Assembly (NCBI GenBank): GCA_016713035.1
Contig: JADJPW010000002.1
Span: 868,001-932,000, forward strand
From: Verrucomicrobiaceae bacterium
GTDB taxonomy: Bacteria > Verrucomicrobiota > Verrucomicrobiia > Verrucomicrobiales > Verrucomicrobiaceae
Length of the DNA stretch: 64,000 nt
Direction of reading: 5' to 3'
Part shown: positions 53,101 through 61,369 of the stretch, piece by piece
Layout of the letters: every line of letters starts with the position of its first letter
How positions within the stretch are numbered: position 1 is the first letter of the stretch
The notes under the pieces: generated by a model
What the model was told of the DNA's origin: nothing
The model's input: only the letters and a program-made list of their open reading frames with translations
The model's database searches: none
Made by a program: the position numbers and the translations under genes

Positions 53101-54125
53101 GGAGTGGCATACACAGTGGCGGCATCGCCCCCTCCTTTAGCATCAATGGCACCAATGCATCCAAAACAGCCACCGTGCTCTTTGAGGCCACGGGCGACTA
53201 CCTCCTCACCGTCGTCGCACGCGATGCACTGGGGCTCCAGACCAGCAGCAGCGTCAATGTGCGTGTCTTGGCCACGGCCACAGGCATCAGTGTCACGCCT
53301 GCGTCTGCCAGCATCACTGTCGGCAGCACACAGGCCTTTGCAGCGAGTCAGCTCGATCAGTTCGGCCAGGCAGTGAGCCCACAGCCGACATCCTTCACCT
53401 GGACGACGAGTGGCGGTGGCAGCATCAGCAGCAGTACCGGCACTTTCACCGCCACCAGCGCGGGCGGTCCATACATCATTACGGCCACGAATGCCTCGCT
53501 CTCCGGCATCGCCACTCTCACGGTGAATCCCGCACCAGCGGCCATCACGCTGAGCAATCTCACACAGTCTTACGACGGCACGCCAAAGCCCATCACTGCC
53601 ACCACCACACCCGCCGGACTCTCTGTCTCCATCACCTACGACGGCACCAGCACCGCACCCACCGCCGCAGGCAGCTACGCTGTCCTCGCCACCATCACGG
53701 ACCCGAATTACCAAGGCAGTGCCACGGGCACACTCGTCATCAATCAACCGCCCTACAACTCCTGGGCCACCGCCAATAACCTCACGGGTGACGCGGCACT
53801 CCCCACCGCAGACAGCGACCAAGACGGAGTCGAAAACCTGCTCGAATATGCCACCGGCATGTCTCCCAATCTCAATGACACCCTGCCCATCTCCTGCGCA
53901 CTCCTCACAGACTCTCTCGCCTTCACCTACACGAAAAATCTTTCTGCCACCGATGTCAGCATCACCATCGAGTGGAGCGATACGCTCATCAACGACTGGA
54001 GCACCGCAGGCGTCACCAGCAGCGTTGTATCCACAGATGGCAGTACTCAGCAGATACAGGCCATCATTCCCGTCACCAGCAGTACTCAGCGCCGCTTTGC
54101 GAGGATGCGTGTCACTCAACCTTGA
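50124..54125 (+). CDS. Large secreted subtilisin-like (S8) protease with adhesin-type tail
   Basis: A 1333-residue protein; the ATG at 50124 gives a membrane-insertion signal (RTLIFLLLGLVLAVVVIW). After a propeptide-like region, the S8 domain (about 155-525) has the triad Asp176 (VWDGGS), His207 (DHATHVGG) and Ser443 (GTSMATP). The tail holds a P-domain-like beta region (525-660), an IPT/TIG-like segment (about 670-750), a MAM/lectin-like domain with WYVDTIAL (about 755-930), PKD-like and Big_2-like domains, an MBG-type repeat (SYDGTPKPITATT) and a terminal SDQDGVENLLEYATG segment common in secreted Verrucomicrobiota proteins. Confidence 0.85.
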   Translation: MFRRDTRTLIFLLLGLVLAVVVIWHLRGPERQNATNDASQGSVAPQAQKAAPLALQPVSASQATQLPAMSEQTFADVLEEVGDLSVPGARERAVARMKLIEMKNRQSAVAEALRRGLPLRVERPGGVVQELAGFEHGQPVYFTTHNVNAAISTGANVLRNAPYALTGTGMTVGVWDGGSVRATHQEFATGSRAVVKDGSASIDHATHVGGTIAAAGVNANAKGMAPVATVDSYDWNSDITEMTARAAAAPAQSGMLYLSNHSYGYVSGWNYVGGAGSPARTWEWYGDGTTTAGYEYDFGRYNTYSRQSDALAFSAPYYLIFRSAGNERADNPTDGTAVALSPGSSTVVSYSSSTHPGGDGSYRGGFESMAFDALGKNVITVGSTSDAVSGGLRSVAAATVSYFSSWGPTDDGRIKPDIVANGDQLLSSLNGSDTSYGIYSGTSMATPNATGTAALIIQQYGQLFPGGAMRSSTLKSLLIHTADDRGNAGPDYKYGWGLVNGVAAADLIRDHAANPLKVRLNEGVITSTTTTVNHEFVWDGVSPIRATLAWTDPAGTATTTNDLRTPRLINNLQLKITGPAGSEHLPYVMPFVGTWTQASMDLPATTGVNNVDNVEQVYLAAPPVAGVYRCVVTYTGTLTNNTQNYSLLISGSANELPPPPPLSITSITPTTALPGAVTMDLAGVSFKTGAVVKLQRSGQSDITATSTTWNSTTSLRSQFDLTGAAAGTWSVRVTNPDSETTVLADAFTIVGALWSESFDGTLSGWTSQATTGSNAWSVVSTASHSPTKSYFAPGPATKTTCNLTSPSVSIPGNATNMQFTFWHSYNLQSARDGGKLEFSLDGGAWFDVTASGSGAAFASNGYNTTMSSGGKPADRSDFAGLPAWSGNSNGFIQTIINLTDTAKYAGHSLRARWRIATNVGTSSIGWYVDTIALTGGANQTNQAPVITIAADTASTESVTDPDSTIFEIVRGQDVQISVTASDDGGESALIYTWSGIHSGGIAPSFSINGTNASKTATVLFEATGDYLLTVVARDALGLQTSSSVNVRVLATATGISVTPASASITVGSTQAFAASQLDQFGQAVSPQPTSFTWTTSGGGSISSSTGTFTATSAGGPYIITATNASLSGIATLTVNPAPAAITLSNLTQSYDGTPKPITATTTPAGLSVSITYDGTSTAPTAAGSYAVLATITDPNYQGSATGTLVINQPPYNSWATANNLTGDAALPTADSDQDGVENLLEYATGMSPNLNDTLPISCALLTDSLAFTYTKNLSATDVSITIEWSDTLINDWSTAGVTSSVVSTDGSTQQIQAIIPVTSSTQRRFARMRVTQP

Positions 54126-54152
54126 GTTGAGTCACGGCGATAAAAACACCTC

Positions 54153-54983
54153 TCACGGCATCCAGCCCATCGACTGCATCCACTCTGCCACGCGTGCTGG
54201 CCAGGCATTGATCGGCTTGTTATTGGCCCGCATGCCGAATCCGTGTCCGCCCTGTGTGTAAAGATGCAGCTCGGCCGGTATGCGGTGCTTTTTGAGCTCC
54301 AGATACATCGTAGCCGCCGCGATGGGATTTTGACCATCATCATGCGCACAGGCTAGGAACATCGGCGGAGCATCCGCAGGTACGGTGAAGCCAGCTTTGA
54401 GCTTCGTGGGCTCTTTATAGTCCACGAAACCACCGCCGTAGATCATGATGCCAAAATTGGGCCTCGCCATGTCCTGCGAGCGATCACAGGCCAGATGCGC
54501 TAGCAGATTCCCGCCCGCGCTGAAGCCCAGTAGGCCGATCCGCTGTGGATTGATGCTATACTCCGCCGCATGCTCACGCAGGTAGGAGATCGCCTTTGCA
54601 GCGTCCTGCACTGGTTTTTCATGCGGAGCTGCTTCATCCCGCGTTGGAGTGCGGTATTTCAGCAAAACGCCAGTCACACCGGTGCTGGCCAGCCACTCAC
54701 AGACCTGGGTGCCCTCATGTACGGCAGAAAGAAACACGTAGCCACCACCTGGTGCCACGATCACCGCCGTGTCATTCGGCTTCTCAGGCTTGAAGAACGT
54801 GAGGGTGGGCTCATGGATGTCGGTGATCGTGCTTTTGCCCGCTTTTGTGCGGATAAACTCCGCCGTGGCCTCTGAGTGCGGCTTCATCTGCCCTGGAGCA
54901 CCCTCTGGCCATAGCCGGATCTCAGCTGGGTCAGCAGCCTGGATCGATGTGATGGCGCAGAGGAGGAATGCGAGTGTTCTCAT
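54153..54983 (-). CDS. Exported alpha/beta hydrolase (esterase, BD-FAE/acetylxylan esterase-like)
   Basis: A 276-residue hydrolase with a signal peptide (ending SIQAAD). The oxyanion loop APGGGY, nucleophile motif GFSAGGN, the Asp in AHDDGQNP and the His in GGHGFG form the expected active site. Family members remove acyl groups from plant polysaccharides or other esters. It begins 9 bases after the prfB stop on the same strand, so co-transcription is possible. Confidence 0.85.
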   Translation of the reverse strand: MRTLAFLLCAITSIQAADPAEIRLWPEGAPGQMKPHSEATAEFIRTKAGKSTITDIHEPTLTFFKPEKPNDTAVIVAPGGGYVFLSAVHEGTQVCEWLASTGVTGVLLKYRTPTRDEAAPHEKPVQDAAKAISYLREHAAEYSINPQRIGLLGFSAGGNLLAHLACDRSQDMARPNFGIMIYGGGFVDYKEPTKLKAGFTVPADAPPMFLACAHDDGQNPIAAATMYLELKKHRIPAELHLYTQGGHGFGMRANNKPINAWPARVAEWMQSMGWMP

Positions 54984-54992
54984 GGTCCTGCA

Positions 54993-56142
54993 TCATACGT
55001 CATCACCGGCATCATCTGCGCCAGCTTTCTTACCACGCAGCTTCGCCTCCATGAAGGCATCCAAGTCGCCATTCATCACATCGTCGATGTTACTCGTCTT
55101 TTCGCCCGTACGGTGATCTTTGACCATCTGATAAGGCTGGAAGACGTAGCTGCGGATCTGACTACCCCAGCCGATGTCGCTCTTTTCGCCGTATTGCTTA
55201 TTGAGCTCGGCGGCACGCTTATCTTCCTCGATCTGGTAGAGCTTGGCTTTGAGCATGCTCATAGCCTTCGCGCGGTTTTTGGGCTGACTGCGCTCGATCT
55301 GGCAGGCGACAATGACACCACTGGGGATGTGCGTCAGTCGTACGGCGGTTTCGACCTTATTGACGTTCTGACCGCCCTTGCCACCCGCGCGGTAGGTATC
55401 CACGCGGAGGTCTTCATCACGCACGACAATGTCGATTTCCTCCTCCGAGTCTGGGGTGACGTCGATGGAGGCAAAGGACGTGTGGCGCTTCTTCGCCGCA
55501 TCGAAGGGCGAGATGCGCACCAGTCGATGCACGCCGCGCTCCGCCTGGAGGAAACCAAAGGCGTTTTCGCCCATGATTTCGAGTGTGGCGCTGCGCACGC
55601 CCACTTCATCACCGGCCTGGAAGTCGATCATTTCGACCTTGTAGCTGCGTTTTTCGCACCAGCGCTGATACATGCGCAGCAGCATATCTGCCCAGTCGCA
55701 TGCCTCCGTGCCACCTGCACCGCTGTGGATAGTGATGAAGGCATTCCCACGGTCAAATGGGCCACTGAGGAGCTGCTGGAGCTCAAAGTTCGCCACATCG
55801 GCGGTCAGCTTTTTATGCTCGTGCTCGACTTCGCGCCAGGTGTCTGTGTCACCGGCCTCTTTGGCCAGCTCGATCAAGCCATCAAAGTCCGCAGCACGCG
55901 TCTCCAGCTCTCCGAGCGGGATGATCTTCTTCTTGATCACATTGGTGCGGTCGATGGTCTTTCGCGCCGCATTCGGGTCATCCCAGAATCCAGGTGCGCC
56001 CATGCGGTCCTCCAGCATGGCAAGTTCGTCGGTGAGTCTAGGGACGTCAAAGATACCTCCGAAGCTCACCGAGCCGTGCTTTATGCGCGGCGGTGTCGAG
56101 AGACTGGAGGTCGGTCAGAACGGATTTGGAAGATTTTTCCAT
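54993..56142 (-). CDS. prfB: Peptide chain release factor 2 with programmed +1 frameshift
   Basis: The gene starts at ATG 56142 and reads 31 codons to an in-frame TGA (56049-56047), then shifts +1 and continues to 54993, giving a 382-residue RF2. The shift site is CGG AGG TAT CTT TGA C: CTT (56052-56050) followed by TGA C, with a Shine-Dalgarno-like GGAGG three bases before CTT, as in E. coli prfB. The RF2 stop-reading motif SPF (near residue 211-213) and the GGQ motif (near 256-258, AGGKGGQNVNK) are present. RF2 thus limits its own synthesis: UGA is read as stop when RF2 is abundant. A start at an internal GTG would wrongly truncate the product. Confidence 0.93.
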
Positions 56143-56269
56143 CCACTGCTCTTAACGCGAGCTGCTGATGGCGCAAGCGGTCAAGCAGCATTTCAGCGCC
56201 AAAATGCCGCGCTGTTCATTCATCGCATATCGCTGGCTTTGACAAAGTGTGTGCGCCGTGCGTGAATTG

Positions 56270-56422
56270 CGCCGCAGCCGAAGTCGGTGCTCCTTCCTGA
56301 GCACTGGCACGGGGGACCCAAACTCCCTGAGTCGAAAGACCCAGGGCGGGGCGCAGGAAAGCGGGCAACCGCTGACCAGTCCACTTCCAAGGACCAGCCC
56401 GACAGCTAACCTCGCAGGCCGA
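56270..56422 (+). ncRNA. Cyclic-di-AMP riboswitch (ydaO-yuaA aptamer)
   Basis: Conserved blocks of the ydaO-yuaA class appear in order: GCCGAAG (56277-56283), CGGGGGACCCAAAC (56310-56323), a variable hairpin closed by a GAAA loop (56325-56346), GCGGGGCGCA (56347-56356 region), and the 3' signature CCCGACAGCTAACCTCGCAGG (56398-56418 region). The spacing fits this class. It lies in the divergent gap after prfB and upstream of the zinc-ribbon/PH/SPFH genes. Expression platform: no strong T-run terminator is seen before the first gene, so control may be at translation; a stem can form just before ATG 56501 (GGTTTC with GAAACC). Confidence 0.88.
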
Positions 56423-56465
56423 TTTGGAAGGGCGATCCTCTGCCCGGTGCCAGTGCATCGGGACC

Positions 56466-56504
56466 ATGGTTTCCCTGTCAGAACAGAAACCAACACATCC
56501 ATGA
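56466..56504 (+). CDS. Possible 12-codon leader ORF overlapping the next start
   Basis: ATG 56466 opens a frame encoding MVSLSEQKPTHP and stopping at TGA 56502-56504, which overlaps the ATG at 56501 (ATGA). It sits between the c-di-AMP aptamer and the zinc-ribbon gene and has no obvious ribosome-binding site. It could couple translation to the downstream gene or be chance. Confidence 0.3.
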   Translation: MVSLSEQKPTHP

Positions 56505-56761
56505 ACCTCACCGCATCCTGCGGCACGGCTCCCCTCAGCCGTCCCGTGGAATCCCGTGCCCGTGCCACCTGCCGCGACTGCGGTAGCCCGATGACACGCG
56601 GCTGCCTCCTCAATAACAACGTCTGGGTCAGTCCCACACCGATGGACATCACCATCCTGCGTCAGCTCCATACCTGGATCTTCGGCGTGAAGCGCGAAGC
56701 CCGCAAAGTCAGCGCCTGGCACTGCCCACAGTGCCAACGCCTCGATCTCATCACCAAATAG
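56501..56761 (+). CDS. Small zinc-ribbon protein, first gene after the c-di-AMP riboswitch
   Basis: An 86-residue protein with two CxxC pairs, CRDCG (near residue 24-28) and CPQC (near 77-80), a likely single zinc-ribbon, and a hydrophobic/aromatic middle (LRQLHTWIFGVKREA). No family is recognised. The frame is open further upstream, but that part overlaps the riboswitch and looks non-coding. It starts 13 bases before the PH-domain gene and probably forms one transcript with it and the SPFH gene. Confidence 0.6.
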   Translation: MNLTASCGTAPLSRPVESRARATCRDCGSPMTRGCLLNNNVWVSPTPMDITILRQLHTWIFGVKREARKVSAWHCPQCQRLDLITK

Positions 56762-56774
56762 GAGGCCCATCATC

Positions 56775-57269
56775 ATGAAAACACACTTCAAGGCCCCTTG
56801 GGGCACGAGTTTGAAATGGAGCTCAGCTTTGGTGACGCTGATCTGCCTCGGCATCAGCATCTTTGATGGGTTCTTTGTGCCCGCGCTTCGCCAGCTTGGC
56901 TCCGGCATCTGGTTTCCCATCTTGGTGCCGATTGTTTGCCTGCTCTCCATGATTCCTTTCGTGGTGAGAGGCTTCACGATACAAAACAGCACGCTGCTCG
57001 TGCATCGACTGTGGTGGGACACCGAAATCCCGCTGACAGGCCTGCAAAGCGCAGAGAGCATTCCAGACGCCTGCCGTGGTAGCCTCCGTACCTTTGGCAA
57101 TGGCGGCGGCTTCTCCAACACGGGCCGCTACTGGAACAAACGGCTCGGTCACTACCGCGCCTTTGTGAACGACTGGAAGCGCCCCGTCGTGCTGCGCTTG
57201 TCAGAGAAGACCATCGTCCTCTCGTGCGACGATCCCGAGGCCTTCGTGAGCGCGGTGACGCCGCCGTAG
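56775..57269 (+). CDS. Membrane protein with bacterial PH domain (bPH_5-like)
   Basis: A 164-residue protein with two transmembrane helices (about 15-40 and 45-66) followed by a bacterial PH domain: VRGFTIQNSTLLVHRLWWDTEIPLTGLQSAE, GSLRTFGNGGGFS and YRAFVNDWKRPVVLRLSE, closely matching PF10882-type sequences, ending DDPEAFVSAV. Such domains assemble into membrane oligomers in some families. It lies between a zinc-ribbon gene and an SPFH gene and probably acts with them at the membrane. Confidence 0.8.
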   Translation: MKTHFKAPWGTSLKWSSALVTLICLGISIFDGFFVPALRQLGSGIWFPILVPIVCLLSMIPFVVRGFTIQNSTLLVHRLWWDTEIPLTGLQSAESIPDACRGSLRTFGNGGGFSNTGRYWNKRLGHYRAFVNDWKRPVVLRLSEKTIVLSCDDPEAFVSAVTPP

Positions 57270-57320
57270 GAGGCACTCATGCCGCGCAATCCTACTCATC
57301 GGTCAGATCCGAACGATCCA

Positions 57321-57353
57321 AATCATCAATCAGAAATCTAAAATCATCAATCT
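57321..57353. repeat. Short AATC-type repeat before the SPFH gene
   Basis: AATC units repeat in the pattern AATCATCAATCAGAAATC TAAAATCATCAATC, echoing the ATCAGGAATCTAAAATCAGGAAT element of the gspG region. The SPFH ATG is 2 bases after it. Confidence 0.5.
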
Positions 57354-57354
57354 C

Positions 57355-59136
57355 ATGAACACTCTCTTTCATCTCATGCTCACCTACTGGTGGGCCACGC
57401 TCATCCTCTTCTTCTTTCTCCTCATCAATCTCTTCGGCGTCGTCCATATCGGCGAGCAGCAGGTGGGACTCGTCATCAAACGCTTTGCCATGCGTAGCTT
57501 GCCAGCAGGCGAAATCATCGCTCTTAATGGCGAAGCGGGCTATCAGGCCGATACATTGCCTCCAGGACTTCATTTTGGTTACTGGAAGTGGCAATTCAGC
57601 GTCCAGTGCGTGCCGATGGTCGTCGTGCCGCAGGGTGAGCTAGCGCTCGTCGTGGCTCGCACAGGCAGCGCCATCCCGCCGGAGCGCATTTTGGGCCGCG
57701 TAGTGAAGTGTGACCACTTCCAAGACGCCCGCGCTTTCCTCCAAAACGGCGGTGAAAAGGGTCGCCAGCTCGCGGTGATCACCGCAGGATCGTATCGCAT
57801 CAATCCCGCGCTCTTTCAGGTGCTGGTGACGCGGAATTGCCATGAGCATGGCATTTCACCTGCCGCGCTGCGCCTACTGAACATCGAGCCCGATAAAGTC
57901 GGCATCGTCACCACGCTAGACGGTGCCTGTATCGAGCAAGGCGAGATCGCAGGCCCCATCGTGCCCGGCCACAACAACTTCCAAGACGCCCAGGCCTTCC
58001 TCAGCGCCGGAGGTCGCCGTGGTTTGCAAGAGCAAATCTTGCTCAGCGGTCAGTGGAACCTCAATCCGTGGTTCGCCCATGTGGAGCAGGTCGAGATGGT
58101 CGAAATCCCCATCGGCCACGTCGGCGTCGTCATCAGCTATGTCGGTAATCTGCATGAAGACGTCAGCGGTCCTGATTTCAAACACGGCGACCTCGTCGAA
58201 GTGGGCCACAAAGGCGTGTGGGTGCGTCCATTGCTGCCCGGCAAGCATCCCATCAACACTCGCATCATGCGGGTCGAACTCGTGCCCACCACCAACATCG
58301 TGCTCAACTGGGCCAACCGCACCGAAGCGCATCAGTTTGATGAAAAGCTCAATTCCATCACCGTGCGCTCACGCGATGGCTTCGCCTTCAATCTCGACGT
58401 TTCGCAGATCATCCACATCGGAGCCAATGAAGCCCCAAAAGTCATTTCGCGGGCCGGTTCGGTGCAAAACCTCATCGACCACGCCTTGCAGCCGATTGTC
58501 GGAAACTACTTCCGCAACAGCGCCCAGGCCTACACCGTGCTGGACTTCCTCAGCGCCCGCACCGAGCGGCAAAACGAGGCCGCGCAGCACATCGCCGCCG
58601 CTTTGCGTGAATACGATGTCGAGGCCATCGACACGCTCATCGGCGACATCACGCCACCCGAGTCGCTCATGAAGACTCAAACCGATCGCAAGATCGCCGA
58701 GGAGCATCGCAAGACCTACGAAATGCAGGAAGCCGCCGAAATGCAGCGTCAGCAGCTCGTTCGTCAGACCTCGCTGGCCGACATCCAAAACCAAGTCGTC
58801 AGCGCCGAGCAAGGCGTGCGCATTTCCGAGCTGCAAGCCAGTGCCGCCGTCAAAAAGAGCGAGGGCGATGCCACCAGTACCCGCCTCCGTGCCGCTGGTG
58901 AAGCTGATGCCATCCGCAGCACCGGTCAGGCCAAAGCCGAAGCCCACTACGCCGGTATTCAGGCCGTCGGCCAAGACACCTACGCCCTCATGCAGCTCTT
59001 CCAAATCATCGCCGAGAAAAATCTCCGCGTGGTGCCAGATGTGCTCGTGAACGGCGGCGGTGCCAATGGCGGCCTCGTCGAAGCCCTGATGGCTCTCGTA
59101 ACCAAAAACACACGTCAGTCCGCGCTAGCGAGCTAA
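57355..59136 (+). CDS. SPFH/Band 7 (flotillin-like) membrane protein
   Basis: A 593-residue protein: N-terminal membrane helix (about 7-32), then an SPFH core (about 50-430) with an inner duplicated segment ending in PIPxH-like loops (the NFQDAQAF and DHFQDARAF segments), and a helical Ala/Glu/Gln-rich C-terminal part (about 440-560) typical of flotillins. It forms large membrane oligomers that organise membrane domains. It is the third gene of the riboswitch-linked cluster, 85 bases after the PH gene. No partner NfeD gene is seen, unlike many flotillin operons. Confidence 0.83.
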   Translation: MNTLFHLMLTYWWATLILFFFLLINLFGVVHIGEQQVGLVIKRFAMRSLPAGEIIALNGEAGYQADTLPPGLHFGYWKWQFSVQCVPMVVVPQGELALVVARTGSAIPPERILGRVVKCDHFQDARAFLQNGGEKGRQLAVITAGSYRINPALFQVLVTRNCHEHGISPAALRLLNIEPDKVGIVTTLDGACIEQGEIAGPIVPGHNNFQDAQAFLSAGGRRGLQEQILLSGQWNLNPWFAHVEQVEMVEIPIGHVGVVISYVGNLHEDVSGPDFKHGDLVEVGHKGVWVRPLLPGKHPINTRIMRVELVPTTNIVLNWANRTEAHQFDEKLNSITVRSRDGFAFNLDVSQIIHIGANEAPKVISRAGSVQNLIDHALQPIVGNYFRNSAQAYTVLDFLSARTERQNEAAQHIAAALREYDVEAIDTLIGDITPPESLMKTQTDRKIAEEHRKTYEMQEAAEMQRQQLVRQTSLADIQNQVVSAEQGVRISELQASAAVKKSEGDATSTRLRAAGEADAIRSTGQAKAEAHYAGIQAVGQDTYALMQLFQIIAEKNLRVVPDVLVNGGGANGGLVEALMALVTKNTRQSALAS

Positions 59137-59160
59137 CCTCGACCTGGTATCAGCCAAGTA

Positions 59161-59198
59161 AAAAAACATCGCAGGCCGCCTCCCAACGGCCTGCGATG
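59161..59198 (-). terminator. Rho-independent terminator for the di-haem oxidoreductase gene
   Basis: A perfect 12-bp stem (59168-59179 with 59187-59198) around an 8-base loop; read on the minus strand it is followed by seven T. It ends the minus-strand gene at 59233 and may also stop the convergent SPFH transcript. Confidence 0.8.
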
Positions 59199-59232
59199 CG
59201 TGGTTTGCCAAACAGAGGCGTGACGTGGCTTG

Positions 59233-60507
59233 TCACAGCGTCTGTAGGAATTCGAGGAGCATCGCTCGATCGCGATCTGTCAGCTTTGCGTAGCGGTCCT
59301 TGGAGTTTTTGCCCTCACCATCATGAGCGCGGATGGCTTCGTCGATGGTGCGTGCGCGGCCATCATGCAGGAGGCTAGTCTGTGCACCGAGTCCCCATAG
59401 CGGCGCTGTTTTCATCTCGCGTGCCGTAGCACGTCCCTGAGTAATCCCGTCCCCCAAACTGCCCATGTCATGCAGTAAAAAGTCCGACCACGCAAAAACT
59501 GGCTTCCGATCCAGAGCCCTAGAGCGATGCGGGCCCGTCATGAGCATCGGCACATGACAGATCGCGCAGCCAATGCCGTGAAAGAGCCGCTCGCCCAGCG
59601 CACTATTGCGCGTGGGAGCCCGCCGCGGTGGCGCTCCCAGCCAGCGCATGAAATTCGCTGAATGATCAATGTCACTGAGGCCTGTGGCCGGATCGACCGT
59701 GTCCTCAGGGTCCATGATCTGGTCATATTGCTGCAAGAGGGCCTGATTCCCATTCGGAGCATTTTCCACTGGGAAAAGACGGCTCGTGACGCCCATCTCA
59801 TTGAGATAAGCATCACCCGAAAAAGCGAGCAGCGTGGCTTGCTGGGCCTTCCAGCCAAAGCGGCCAACACGCGTCTTTCCAGAAGCCACATCGAGCACAA
59901 AACTCGGCTTTCCTAGCACTCCATCCTGCGGGCGCTGGCGTGCATTTCGCAGTATTTCACCATCAGGGATGGCCTCAACAAGACCCAGGCCGAAAAGCGC
60001 CGTGCTGCGTCGCTGCGCAGTGACATTGGCCTCTGGTGGAACCACTTCCTGCACCGCCGGATTGATCGCCTGACTCTGTAAAAGAGAGCCGCCGAGCGAA
60101 TCCAGCGCATCAAACACACCATTCGTGCTTTTTCCAAATCGCGTGACCGTGATCTCGCTGCTGCCTCCTGTTGCTGGGCCACTGTGGCAGCTAACGCAGC
60201 TCGAATGGTTGAAGATGGGCCCGAGACCACCTGCCTCCGTCTCGGTGTTTTCGAACTCCGCCTTTCCATCGAGGAATTCCTGGAGCTCCCGTTGATTCAA
60301 TCCTGGCAGTGGATCACCAAACTGCGCACGCTGCGCATTCATTGGCGGGCGCATGGGTGGCTGTCCCTGTGGTCCAGCTTGGCCAGCCTGCTGCTTCGGC
60401 GGCTGTGTGCGCTGAGAAGGCATCTTGGGATGATTCTGAGCCGACGCACCAGGCGTCAGCATGAGACAGGCCGTAAAAGGCAGCAGTCGGATGAGTTTTG
60501 TGTTCAT
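59233..60507 (-). CDS. Di-haem oxidoreductase (DHOR / DUF1111 type), exported
   Basis: The ATG at 60507 gives a signal peptide (MNTKLIRLLPFTACLMLTPG, ending ASAQN) and a 424-residue product. Two haem-binding motifs are CVSCH and CAICH. The segment GLGAQTSLLHDGRARTIDEAI near the C-terminus is a DHOR hallmark, seen also in cytochrome c peroxidase-like enzymes. A periplasmic redox role is likely; the natural electron partner is unknown. The N-terminal 70 residues are Gln/Pro-rich. Confidence 0.88.
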   Translation of the reverse strand: MNTKLIRLLPFTACLMLTPGASAQNHPKMPSQRTQPPKQQAGQAGPQGQPPMRPPMNAQRAQFGDPLPGLNQRELQEFLDGKAEFENTETEAGGLGPIFNHSSCVSCHSGPATGGSSEITVTRFGKSTNGVFDALDSLGGSLLQSQAINPAVQEVVPPEANVTAQRRSTALFGLGLVEAIPDGEILRNARQRPQDGVLGKPSFVLDVASGKTRVGRFGWKAQQATLLAFSGDAYLNEMGVTSRLFPVENAPNGNQALLQQYDQIMDPEDTVDPATGLSDIDHSANFMRWLGAPPRRAPTRNSALGERLFHGIGCAICHVPMLMTGPHRSRALDRKPVFAWSDFLLHDMGSLGDGITQGRATAREMKTAPLWGLGAQTSLLHDGRARTIDEAIRAHDGEGKNSKDRYAKLTDRDRAMLLEFLQTL

Positions 60508-60694
60508 GATGGATGAATGGTTTGCCCGCTCATCCAAAACCCGCCACAAGCCGCGCGTTACACCGCCCAGCAAAACACCACCTCTTTGTCCGCCTCGTCT
60601 CATGGACAGCCCCATGAGGCAGATTGAGCGGTCTCGGGCTCAGATCGGGTAGGGTGGGTGAAAAGATCGTGCTTGGTGTGCGTTGTCGGGGGCC

Positions 60695-61369
60695 ATGAAA
60701 CGATGTTTTTATCTTTGTGCCGCCTTTCTTGCCACGCTGGGGGCTTGTTCCGTCTCGCTGCATGGCGCAGATGGGGGCAGTTATAAGCCGCAGCTTTTCC
60801 AGAGCCTTCAATTAGTCTATGAGGACACTTTTGATGCTGGAGCGCTCCAGACGGAGTTCTGGGAGGTGCGGCAGAGTTCGACTTGGAAGGTGGAGAAGGG
60901 TGTTCTGCACGGCTGTGAGTCGTCAAAGGAGTTTCAGGCGATGAAGAAGGCTAGTGGTGATCCTTCTCATGCAGGGCTGAAGCCGGTGATCTGGCTCAAA
61001 AAGGTGCCAGAGAATTTCGTCTGTGCCATGCGGGTGCGTTATGACGCGAAGGCGTATCAAAAGGGCTTCCCGTTGCTGGATCTAGGGCATCACATCCACA
61101 CGATCAGCTTTGCAGAGAAGGCCACGACTTTGACGATCAAGAAGGATGTGGAGAAGGTCAGTATCGAAAAGCCATTGTTCACGCTGAATGAGTGGCATGA
61201 TGTGGTCATCGAGCTGAAGAAGGGGACTCTTTTGCTGCAAATCGACGGGGCGAAGCACCTTTTCGAGAGCGCGAAGATCGATATGACGGGACAGGCTCAG
61301 ATCGACTTCAAGGCGGTGGATTTCGGGACGTGCCAGATCGATCACATTCAACTCTGGGCCGGAAAATGA
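60695..61369 (+). CDS. Exported ConA-like/DUF1080-related protein
   Basis: A 224-residue protein from ATG 60695 with a signal sequence; a LGAC box (Cys18) could make it a lipoprotein, or cleavage could occur at SLHGA. The mature part starts LVYEDTFDAGALQTEFWEVRQ and carries WKVEKGVLHG and NEWHDVVIELKKGTLLLQIDG, the pattern of concanavalin-like beta sandwiches such as DUF1080 (3-keto-disaccharide hydrolases or sugar binding). Its TGA overlaps the next gene's ATG. Confidence 0.7.
   Translation: MKRCFYLCAAFLATLGACSVSLHGADGGSYKPQLFQSLQLVYEDTFDAGALQTEFWEVRQSSTWKVEKGVLHGCESSKEFQAMKKASGDPSHAGLKPVIWLKKVPENFVCAMRVRYDAKAYQKGFPLLDLGHHIHTISFAEKATTLTIKKDVEKVSIEKPLFTLNEWHDVVIELKKGTLLLQIDGAKHLFESAKIDMTGQAQIDFKAVDFGTCQIDHIQLWAGK

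Noticed and set aside
52680..54119. Long minus-strand open frame (479 codons)
   Set aside because: It is opposite the subtilase tail; the plus-strand domains are convincing.
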